Assembly (NCBI RefSeq): GCF_031877795.1
Contig: NC_133948.1
Span: 8,726,948 to 8,790,947, forward strand
DNA: 64,000 nucleotides
Origin: Strix aluco
Taxonomy: Eukaryota > Chordata > Aves > Strigiformes > Strigidae
Direction of reading: 5' to 3'
Shown: in pieces, positions 12,701 to 24,700 of the stretch
How positions within the stretch are numbered: position 1 is the stretch's first letter
How the letters are laid out: each line of letters begins with the position of its first letter
Program-made: the position numbers and the translations under genes
The notes under the pieces: model-generated
What the model was told of the DNA's origin: nothing
The model's database searches: none
The model's input: only the letters and a program-made list of their open reading frames with translations

Positions 12701-15700
12701 AACTCCATGACATTTTAAAATGCTTCTGTAAACCACATTCTTTTTCTGCCAGGTTATTGCAGTCAGTAAAGAAACAAATAACACTTTTCTGCCAGCTCCC
12801 CTCATTTTTCATGTCTGGAAGGAGTTTTATCCAAAGACAAAGAAGACACTTCAAAATATATTGATGTACATACATAAAGAGGAAATTTCACACTTGAGGT
12901 TTTGAAGGGTATCATGCCGAATCCCTGTTCCAACGTACCAGAATGCAATTAAATATATTGTTCTGGTAGCTCAGGGTTAGAATCAAATACCCGTTCAGCC
13001 ATTGACAAAAATCCCTCCCAAGAATATTCTGAAAAACCTTTGAACTGTCTAATTGAATGGCATGAACAGTCTGGGGGGGCACTGGCAGAATGTATGAGCT
13101 TTAATTGACGATTTTCTTTCAGCAGAATTTTTGCACCTCTGCCCCTTTTCTGTCTCTTGAACAATTAGTAGCTATGTTGATATTAAAAGGAGTCATCTTC
13201 AGGGTGAGGAACTCTCTTCCAGATATTTACATGGGCTATGCATTTCTTTTTATTTCCTCAAGTGAAACAGAACATATAGGATTATTCAGGTTGGAGAAGA
13301 CCTCAAGAAGTGACTTAGTTCAAACTCTATTAAAGATGGACTGAATTTAGGCTAGGTTGTGTAGGCTTTCTCTAGTCAGGTCTTGAAACCGCCAAGGACA
13401 GAGATTCTGTAACCTTCCAGGACCCTTATTCTACACCTTAATTATCCTCACAGTGATTTTTTTTTTTTTTTTTTTTCTTTCCTTGCATCCATTTGAATCT
13501 TCCTTGCTTCAACTTACAACCTTTGTCACTTCAGTAAAGTACCAGTCTCTGTCTTGGTAACTTCCTCATAGCTTCTGGAAGGTTGGTTGCTCTTGGGTCC
13601 CCTGCTCACCAAGCCTTCTTCTCCCAGGCAAAACAAGCACAGTTCCCCTAGCCCCTTAGCTCATAGGTCTTGTGCTCCAGCCTTCTGGTCACGTTGGTGG
13701 CTATCTGCTGGCCTTGCTCGAGTTTATCAAGACCTTCCTTGTACTAGGTGACCCAAAACTAGATGTAATATTTTAGATGTGGACTAACAAGTTCCAAGTA
13801 AAGGGGAATAATAATCACTTCACTTGAGTTTCTGACTACACCCCTGTTAATACAGCCAAGTGTGCTGTAGGGCTTCATCACTGCCAGGGCATGCTGCTGA
13901 CTTAAGCCTAGGCATAAGTCCAAGGTGTATGATCTTATTGCTTAGTCATAAGACCCACCAAGAACCCTGGTTGGTCTCTAGCCTGTACTGTTGCAGGTGG
14001 TTATTCCATCCCAGGTGCAGGATTTAGGGTTTGTCCTTGCTGAATGTCATGACATTCCTGTCAGCCCATTCCTCTAGCCTGCCTAAGTGCCTCTGAATGT
14101 CAGCCCAGCTCTGCCCCCACTTTGGTGTCATCCACAAGCTTGTTGAGGGTGTGTTTCCTCTCCACTTCTTGGTTGTAGCTAAAGAAAGTAACTAGGATAG
14201 GTCCCTGGATAGATCCCTGGATGGCCTATTCTCCCAGAAGCTGTGGGATGGAATGCTAAATTTTAGGGAAAAATATCAGGCCTAGCTAGCATGTCTAGGA
14301 AATGGCTTATAATTGTTACTCTCCAGTATTATCCCAAATTTCAAGACATTTTAAACAGTGAATAAAACCATGTTTGCCTATTATGGCAGTCTCAGAGCAT
14401 AGCTGTAAATCTAAGCTTAAGAAACCGTTCCTAGTTTCAGTTGCATGTAGCTGGTAGAATTGGTTTAGACCAATGTCATGATAATACAAGCTAAAGAAAT
14501 TGTGAATGATGCAGAAACATTCCTGCCTGCCTTTTTATTTTTTTTTCCTATACACACACACACCCTGAGGCAGAAGGTGCAGCTGGCAGAAAACTAGCAA
14601 AGCCAAATTAACTTTAATTTTCTATATAATATATTCATGAAAAGGTGGGGCTTGTTATAGTGGTAGTGTAATAGAAAGGCTGCATCTGTGGAGTACTGCA
14701 AAGTACTACCAAGTAGCTGCTTATGCATGTCACATTCTATGTATTTAACAAAAAAGAATAAGATCCTTTATCTGTTCTGCTTGCCTGTGAGTTGATAGTG
14801 TGGCTACCATTTGCTGAGTCAAGAGACTAAATGGTTTGGTATGACTACTTGCAGAAGACTATCTGTTCTTCTCAGTCTTCCAATGCTTGTGCCAAATATC
14901 ACATGAGCTCCAAAAAATTAAGCAGGTTAAAAGAAGAAGATTTTTGATTGTTTGAGTTGGCAACACAGATGCCCAGAGTCCCAGAAAAATACTGCAATGT
15001 CAGCTTTTTCTTCTCTCAAGTGGAAAATAGTTTGGAAATGTTGCTGTGGTCAAGCTCAGAATTTTCTGGTGAGGAGGAATGCATTGAGGGAGGCAGCTAG
15101 TGTGGTACAGTTGAACTGAGTGGACTTTGTTTCTGTATTGTAGCTAAACCAAAGAATATCAACAAATATATGCAGACAGCCAACACTGTTTTTTATCTCC
15201 CTGGTAGCATAATGAGTTCTTGGACCTACTTGCGAAAGAATTACCATAAATTTGCAGGTGAAAGAAAATGTGTAGAGAAGTCAAAATTATTGAGTACATA
15301 GAAGTTTGGAAACACAAAAGCCAGGAGTTAGCAAATAGTACAATAAAATATTTACAGACTCGCCCTTTTTTGGGGTATGTTTCTGCTGTATTTTCCAAAC
15401 TGTGCACTTAGTTGCTTTATATTGCTTGAAAGAAACCAGATTATACAAGCTGACCTAAGAGTGGAGGCAGTAGTTGGCTTGCCCTAAGTAACAGCAATTA
15501 TAAGATTCTCCATTTTGAAAAAGAAATTTTCAAATTCTCCTCTTGTCTTCTAGGAATTTTTTTTTTTTTGAAGGTTTCTAAGTAGTAAGTGACATTTCAG
15601 AGCAGGAAACTATTTACACAAGACTGATACTTGTGACAGGAAAGCAGATATTCCCTTTCTGTCGGTAAATCGGAGGATGATTTGGTGCTGGTGTCCTTTA

Positions 15701-18700
15701 CGCTACTAAATTCTCCTCACCATACCAGTCAAAATTATTTCTGTGAACATTAAAAGAATGGAGAATGACACAGTGCAGAAGGGATTCTGTAACTTAATAG
15801 AATTCAAAACTCATTTCCATTTACAGTGTATGCATTTAAATACCAGATAACTGTTAAAACTATTAATCCAGAAGCTTTACCATAAATTACATTATTTTCC
15901 TGGTTGGACACTAGTAATTACTAGAAAAGTAACACACTGGCATTTTTCTCAGAAGGATACCAAAGTATCTTACAGCACATAGGTCATTCACCTACTTCAA
16001 AAATAAGTCTGTTCTGAGTGAAATGTAGCTGTTCACATCAATTCTGCACAACAGTTGGGATCGGGAAGTAAAGGTGGTGTATGGTTCATTAATCAAACTG
16101 TAGAATCACCAACCACATTGGAATTGAGTCAAGGCCTGACTTTTTTTTCTTCCACTCTAGAAAAATGGCATTGGGACCTTTTGTGACATTGTTTCACAAC
16201 ATAGACAATTTATATCCAATAGTTCCGTTTTTCTTCTCTACCTCAAAAATTATACAGCCGGTTGGTATCGATTCAATCTTAAGTCCTAATGGATGGCCTT
16301 CAGATTTGGGATTCTCATTGTACTTTCTACTTATTTTATGGGGATCTTCAATTTAAAACATCAGAGGAATATCCAAATGTCATAATTTATCATGTGTATC
16401 TGGTTAAAAAATACCCACAATGTTAATCTGATATGTCCCCATATCTCTGTTAAATGCCTCATGCTAAAGCCTGAAATTGGAAATGAAACACTAATACAAT
16501 TATCTGGTGTAGCTGGATTTTTTTTTTCCCTTTGATTATTGGCTAAGATATAAAATACAGCTACTTCAGTTTGCTAGTGTATTTAAGAAAAGCTTATGGT
16601 TTTCTCTGTTAAGTGGTATCAGTTTATTTCTACTTCATTTGGGTCCATGGGTGCCAAATAATTAGCCATCACTGAAGTTTTTATAACTGTGCAGAACTGA
16701 AAAGATTTGGCTATTTGTTGTCAATTTGACAGTTAGGGTCTTGGGTACCTATTTCTGCAAGCTTGTCTCGTAAGACCAAGCACGAGTGTTGCTAGATGTG
16801 TGATGGGTTTTTCTGTTGTTTTGTTTTTTTCCCAAGAATACCTCACTTGAATTATTGTCCCTTATAACCATTTTGGAACTTGGCAATCATGACAGAACAG
16901 CTTCATAAAATACATTGTTGTGACATTTTTTCCTTATGTTTAGTGAAATACTGGGACTAGAAATTGCCTGTAGAAGCTAAACCTCAGTAAGAGACAGTTC
17001 TTGTTATTTGAATTTAGCTGTTTTATTACAAAAGAAGGTCTAAAGCATTTAGGGCAGATGGGAGATGCATGCTTTGTTTTGCCTTCTGGAAAAATAAGGA
17101 GGTCAAATTTGATGTTTCCTAGTTTTGTTAAAGGACCTCTGACAGGTTTCAGGGACTGTTGTAAGCTTTAGTGTTTCTTTGACAATTGAGGGAGGTGCAA
17201 TTTTTACTTGGACATAATCTTTTTAATATATTATCACTAGCATCAATGTTAAGTTAAAAATTAGTACAGTTTCTGACAGACTGACTAAAATTCTTTTTTC
17301 CTCCTAATTGATAAACTATGGCATTCTTTTAGTGATGTGTCTGTTCTGCTGGTTCTTTGGTGCTTATGTCTTTCAGGCTAGTCAGCATCTGTGTGCATGA
17401 GGTGAAAAGGCAAGCTTAAAATAGTTTTGTTGTTTATAGAAGCTTGCAGATTCATTAATAGAGCAAATATCAATGTGACCCAAAGATTTTTGTTTGTTTC
17501 TTGATGTTTAAAGTATAATTTTTTTATATTGTTATGTATGTTGGATTAGTTGATTCAACCATGTAGATAGTGAAAGCAGTTGCAGAGGTAAGAGCAAGAA
17601 CTGATACCTTAAGGGATCAAGACTTGCTGTAGTGATTCAAAAGGGCTTGCTTTTCCTTTTGACTTTTTAATGTAATGCTTTTGACTTTGTGTCCAAAACA
17701 GTACAAAGTTCTAGTTTTCTTTCTCTGTTCATGTTACTAAATGACAAGAGATTTTTCCAGGTTGCTTTTTAAAAGAAAAATAATGAGAAGGGAAGGTGCT
17801 TATTTCTAAATAACCATTCCTCTCCTCCACAAAACTGATCTGTTTGAGGAAGGCTGTTGTCTCCTGGGCACAAGTGGTGGCCTCCAGGAGGTGGCAGCAG
17901 AGGTTTGCTGTTATTTCATGCAGCAGCTTGCTCTGCTGAGGGGAAAAAAACAGACTTTCTGTTCGCTTATATTTAGTACTAATTGCTGAGATTTTGAATG
18001 GCAGAACTCTGAAATTCTAAAATGCTGCAGCCCTGAAAGAGGCTTATTGGAGCTGAGCTGGAATTATTCAGTACTTAAATAACTTGACCGAGTTAGAAAA
18101 CACTGATAACTTCTGTATAAAACATCACCCATAGTGAAGGAGATACCTCCATTAATCAGCAATGCTCTGTGTTTTCCTCTTCCCCAATTTAATTTCTTCT
18201 ATGAGTCTTGGAGTTTTTATCAAGATCAAAATAATTCATTGCAGCTCATCTTTTAATTGTGTATAACTTTTTCTACCTTACTACTCACTTTTGAGCTGCA
18301 AACACTCTAAGTAACCTCAGAATTTTAGGTTTTCTACTATTTGAAGCAAGAGGGGAGGAAAATTAATGCCACATGGCATCCCTGACAGTACAGGAAAAGT
18401 TCCTTTGTCGCAGAATGTCTTAGGAGATTCCCAGTGTTAATTGGAAAACATAACCTAGAACTTTTAGAATAGAACTCCTATTGTCCTTTCCTGTTTTATA
18501 AAGGGTGGAGATTATTGTACAATCATCTAATTATTTTGAAACACTGGCCAAGTGTCGGGGATCTTTTGTCTGTCTGTTTGGTCAGCTACCATCTCTTTAC
18601 CAGTAGCTGCAAATGAACTTTGAAGTCCTAGTAGGTCTGCACTTCTGGCTTTGGGAGAAATTTTTTGTTTCTGGACTTTTTTTTTTTTTTTTAAATCCTG

Positions 18701-21700
18701 GCTTACATTTTTTTTTTTGAGAGTCAATAGCTTTTCTTTCCTAAAAGTATCTTTTGTTTTCCCTTCCTTCTCCCATGTAATTATGAAAACATTTATGCTA
18801 AGTTATCTTTTCTTTCTCTTTACAGTACTAATGGGACAGTAATTAATAAACTGAAAGTGGTTAAGAAGCAGACATACCCTTTACAGACTGGGGATGTGAT
18901 CTATGTTGTTTACAGAAAAAATGAGCCAGAGAATAGTAAGTAAATGATATTTTTTAAATGGCATGATTAGTCTTTTTTTTTTTTGGAGTCATGAGAGAAA
19001 ATAAATATCAATATAAATGAAACAGAATTACTTAGTCAATTTTAAGACAAATAATTTGCTAATGTTTAAAAACAAGTCTCTGTGGAAGAGGTCATGGATG
19101 TGCCAGTTTTTACATGGACAAGTCTGAGCAACTGTCTGAAATTGAAATGTGCCTATAAGTAGTTTTGGAGGAACTAATGCATGGAATGGTAACTAATGAG
19201 AATCTGATCACATGCCCAATGCTTCTTTTAGAAGTCAAATTGCTGGGGTAGTTAGTGATACTTTATATATCACATTGAAGCAATTTTTGGCACCAGAAGG
19301 AAAGGCTGCAAAAGCTTTTTCTTTTCTTATGTGTTGGCGTTTTTTTGTTTTAAAGAGGGAAGAGGCAAAATATGGGGGAGGCAGGGAAAGCCCTGTGGTG
19401 AAAGCAGAATTAGTAAACCTGGAAAAATATTTGTGTGGCCTTAAAGAAGAATCATGACTCACATGCATATAATTCTTTTCAGGAATTCTTTTCAGGATGA
19501 TGTAATTGAAATAACATAATTAGGTTTAAAAAAAAATAAATTAATGGGGGCCTTTCCTCAAAGGTTTTTAAATAAGCCAAGCTATTGTTGGGCAGGAAGT
19601 AATGTTCTTTTACGTGTTAACTGGGTATAAGTCAGGGACCAAGGTTTACATGTAAATGCTCAGTTTTTGCAATGGAACGAAATTAATAAAATATTTCATG
19701 AATGATCTGTGGTGTCATCTGTCTTAAAGTTGTTCATAAATGATTTGGGAAATGATAACTATTGAGGCAGCAAAATTTTAATTTCATACCTTTTCATTTC
19801 ATACAATTTCATTCAGTTATACAGGATCATTAAATTCAATGCCGACTGAAAAGATTTACAGAAATAATTTAATTGCTCAATATTATGAAATAACAGATAG
19901 GGTTCAACTTTGATAAATGAGGGGGAGAGAGGGAATGCACAAGCTCTGTTTTTACACATTTATTGTTGTGCCCCAGCTGACTGCTCTGTCCATTAGAATG
20001 CAATTCTTTTAAGTGTGAAGTGTGCAATATTTAAATTTTAGTAGAGAGCACTCACTTTCTGGAAAAGGCTTTAGATGAAAGAGGCATTTTAAATGTTAAT
20101 TCTCGTTACTGTTTTTGATAGCTCTGAAGTGGAACTTTAAGGTGGACAGACTTTGTATGGTCATAAGCTCCCCTATTATTGTGAAGATAATTGGATATAC
20201 TGGGAGATGGGAGGGTGTAGTATTAGATATGTTTACAGCATCATGTTTAATAACAACACAAGATTGTATTTGTAATTTTCATATAGTAATAGACATATGA
20301 ACTGTTAATCTAAAAAATTCTAGATCCATACATAGTCACTACTGAAATACTTCCTTTATGAAGTTGCTGTTAATATATATACAGATAGATCAGACAGATT
20401 TATGTTGTCTGTTAAAAATGTTAAAAGAAGGAGTGGTAAGCCATATTTGTCTGTATGGCTTGTTTATCTCGCAAAACCTTTCTAAGATGGCACTATTGCA
20501 GTTGATGTTATTTAGAAGAACTCATGTGAATTTTCCAGGTACTTTGTATGAACTGAATCACTGATTTCTGTTTGAGTTAAAAGAATTAGCAAGCTTCCAG
20601 TTTGCTTTTTCAGCTTCTCCATCTTTAAAGACGGAGAGAGAATTTAGATTTGGCATGCCTATTTGGCCGTTCTGAGTAGTTCTGAAGGAGACAATACTCT
20701 GACTTTTTATCAGAAAAAGGATTTCTACAAACTAAGGGAGTCTTATTTTCTTCTAGGTGGCTGGAGATGGAAAAAAGTAGGAAGTTGGGGGAATCTTTGG
20801 AACTGTACTAGGTTGAAGTAAGATGGAGAAGAAAGGGATATTATCCAGTTGGTTTTATTAATAGAAAATAAATTAGTTTCTGGATGAAATTTATGGCATG
20901 TCTTAATCTGTATTTTTGAGTGTTCATGTATCTCACAAAGAAATTAAATAAAATTGATTGAAGAAGTTGAGAAGTGAGCTCAGAAATAATAAGCTTCAAA
21001 GAACTTTCATTCAAGTATCAGTAAAAATACAGTTTGTTCTGACACAGAGCAGATTTTAGGTTTAAGAAATTATTGAGTCTCTGGTTCCATGACTAGCGCA
21101 AGCTAAACCACACACAAAAGCGGCTCTGGCTAGTTTCCTGAGAAGAAAAGATCTTGCTGTGCTGTTCCTAATTGCCTCCTAAGTAGGAGTATTAGCGTGG
21201 TACTATAGAGGTGACCTCTCATTTGCCTCTTCTATTGTCAGACACTTTGGGGCAGCAGCCACTAGTGAATAGAAGATGTTTATGTGAAATTAAGGTTAGT
21301 GATTTTTTTTGTTTAAAGATTCTGGTCAATATTTTTTCATCTCTTTCAGATGTTGCTTATCTTTATGAATCCTTAAACATAAAACATGATGCAACTCAAG
21401 AACCAGTAGGTAAGGAAGTAATTCAAGATCCATGAAGAGCTAAGCTCTGATGACTAATGTAACCCTCTCAAGAGAGTTTGATTCCTTGAAATTTTGAAGC
21501 CATAATGTGGTGACTGTCACATAGATCTTTTTCTTTCCTTTCTTCCCTTCCAATTGTAGAAGTTAATGTAGAAAACCAATGCCATGTGACCAAAGATACC
21601 TCAAATACAGGAAGAAGTAATGATGAGACCCAAATTACCTCATCACCATCACCTACTCAGTCTTGCTATGAGGAACCACAGCCATCTACTTCTACATCTA

Positions 21701-24700
21701 ACCTCTTTAATGCTTCTTCTACCTCTCTTATTGAGTCTGCATCTGTTCAGCAGGATAATCCTTCTACATCTGGTAAGAATTTAAACATCTATTTATGTCA
21801 AGTATTTAAAGCTTTTGATATCCCATCAACTGTTACTCCAGTTTTGAATTTTAACAGATAATCTGTTACCCCTATCTGGGTTTTTAGCATTTGTTTTGTG
21901 ACGTTCTAGTGAAAGTACCACGTGAATATGTGCATTTTAACTTTCTCTCTGTGAGTAGGCAGTGTAAATCCTGATGGATGATTAAGGCAATTGTGAGAAT
22001 TGCGTATGTACAGAGGGGCAGAAAATGCACATAAATCCCAAACTGTTCTATCTTTACAGTACAGTTTTGTAGTGGAGCACTGGTGAAAACTTAGCAAATC
22101 TATGTGGCTCATATAACAAAGTAAGTAGATATGGGTTCTTGCACTCATGCAGTCACTCTGAGAAACTACTCTAATTGTCACTGTTACTGCTGCCAGTTGC
22201 CAGTCCCCTTTCCCTTGCTTAGAGTTCTGAGGCCAAAATATACCACATGGATCCCTAGTCCAGTATCTTGCATTATCTTGTTAAGTGTAATACCACAGTG
22301 TCACATAACTTTTACAACAGAACTGGAGCAAGAACGGCTATCTAGAAAATGGCATTTGTTAACAGTTCATTGGGACTTTCTAAACATTCTCCTATGAAAA
22401 AGCTTTGCCCTCTGCAATGATCCTGACCTGTTCAATATTGCGTAAATCCCCTGCCTGGCACCTTTGTCAGGAAGACCTGGTGTGGATAACAGTTTTATGA
22501 ATAAATACTCTATAATTTAAAGAGGAATGGGGATTTTAAGTAGGGTTACACAATTGATAGCCTGTTTCCCCTCAGGTCTTCCAATTAGTCAGGTTGGCTC
22601 AGAATGTATTTAGTATAGTCATGCAGACATTAATTTTTTTGCTCTACTTCCTGTTCAGATGTTTGGATTATGTGTGTGCATTATCAGTGTTTGAGTACTT
22701 TTTTTTTTTTTTTCCCCACATCCCATGCAGCTATGTTCATGTTTCTGTTTTTATTTTTCAGGATCACAATCCACAGTTTTCACTCCTGTGCCTGCTTTCC
22801 CCATCTTAGAATCTGTGTGTCTAAGAGCACTGCATGAAGAACATGAAAAGCTGGATCTGAGTTCTGAAACTTCTGCAATCACTTCAGAAATCACTGACAA
22901 AGAAAAAGCAGAATCAGATTCTCAAAGGACAGGGGAGGAGGAAGGTTTGGAACCTGCTAAGAAGAAACTAAAAGGAGGCTAGTATACTACAGTATTGTGC
23001 AACCTACCCTGCACTCTTTTATTTTGATGTTATTCTTGAAAGTTAGTTTAAAAAACTTAGAAACTTAGCTATGTCCATTTTTCATAGAAGCCCAGTGAGA
23101 TTAACAGAAGCATGAGGATCTGTGCTTATTTTTCTTTATTAATATAAAATAAATTCAAAATGCATGCACATCAAACCTGGAAGATTATGAAAGTTTATGT
23201 TAGTAGGGGATAGGTAACTTTTTTCCTCCTCACAATGTTGTTTTATGTTTTAGTATGATATTAAATAAGAAAAGCAAAAGTCCTCTTTGTTCCACTCTCC
23301 TCCTCACCACCACCACCACCCCCCCCCCCCACAGTTGAGTCAGGTCAGCCGTCATCAGTCTTTCTTCAATTTGTTTCTTTTTTCTTATTGACTTGATTTC
23401 TGGTCCAGTGAAAATAATGTCTTCAGGAGCAGAAGCTTTTATGTGTAGAGCAAGAACCTTTAGTGGGACTATTTCCAGTGAACAGTGAATCAGTGTATAT
23501 CTTTCAGGTCTTTTTTAACAGTTAAATAAAAATAAATTTTAAAAAACTTAAAAAACCCCTACATACTGTGGAATTTCCTGTCTTTGTAGATGAAGATGCT
23601 CGTCCAAATCTTTCACCAGCAGCTCCAAGTGAATGTATAATTAAAATTGGCTCTGAAGATGCAAAAACATCAAATATGAAACCAGATAAGATGGAAGAAA
23701 CATTAACTTGCATTATCTGCCAAGAACTGCTGCATGACTGTGTAAGGTATGTATGATTGGCAAAAGCGGTAATTATGTGTTAATAATATAAGAAGTTTGG
23801 TGACAACTGTTTAAGGAAGACAGGATATTTAGGGTTTTCACAAGCGTTTCTGAGTCCTCGTTTCGCCCCCCATCTATATAATCAAATTAACGCTAAACAG
23901 TTTTTTGAGTGTTATGAATGTATCTGAAAAATGAAAAAATTGTGTTTTGACTCCATTTCTTTCATTGTTTTCATGTTTGTGTTTTCCAGTTTGCAGCCTT
24001 GTATGCATACTTTTTGTGCTGCCTGCTACTCAGGATGGATGGAAAGATCTTCTCTGTGTCCAACTTGTCGTTGTCCAGTAGAACGTATTTGTAAAAATCA
24101 CATATTGAACAACTTGGTTGAAGCTTATCTGATTCAGCATCCAGGCAAGTTGAACAGTGTGTGTAACAGAATCTCATGTGTTTCACACATTGGTGCATAA
24201 CTGATGTATGCACAAACTGTTGTCTATTAAATTTCTATGTATGTTTTATTACTCTGCTGTTTTCTCTGACATGGCTGTAAGAAAACAATTGTATTTAATA
24301 TGACATAATAACTTGTAATATTTCAAATACTAGTGAGAATTGAAGGTGATTTCATACTATAAGTATGCTAAGAATTCTTAATTGTATTTTGCTACTTAAT
24401 CATAAGAAGGATATCATTTTTATCAAATAGAGCATACTGAATGATTAGGCCACCTAAACTGAGATACTTCTAAAAAATATACTTGAATATGGATTTAATT
24501 AACTTTGATCATGGCCTCTTGAAAACAAAGCTTAAGTTGCCTGATACTACGCTTCCATTAACAGAGAGGGGAATTTAACTAAGATCTTCTGGAACTCTGT
24601 TATCCAAAAATAGGTTTTATGGAAATGAAAACACAATAATCATAACTGTGTTAATAAAGTAGGGTGGGGATAAGAGATGTAAGTTGGTTTTTTTTTTCCT

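Larger units (their letters stand above)
11689..18825 (+). other. CHFR intron 2, largest intron (7.1 kb)
   Basis: GT-AG intron inside the FHA coding region. It carries a minus-strand CR1 fragment (about 13,268-14,250) and several T-runs (near 13457, 15550, 18680 and 18712). I see no other gene, and the short open frames here have no protein similarity that I recognise. Confidence 0.85.

Noticed and set aside
22943-22950. Alternative GT donor in CHFR exon 6 (GAAG|GTTTGG)
   Set aside because: It would be in frame with exon 7 but has a poor consensus and would delete the [10 protein letters not shown] block conserved with mammals, so the GC donor at 22978 is preferred.
24149-24150. GT donor five bases after the CHFR exon 8 end
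   Set aside because: Joining from here to exon 9 gives an AAA-TAA stop immediately, while the GC donor restores the conserved QHPDK sequence.
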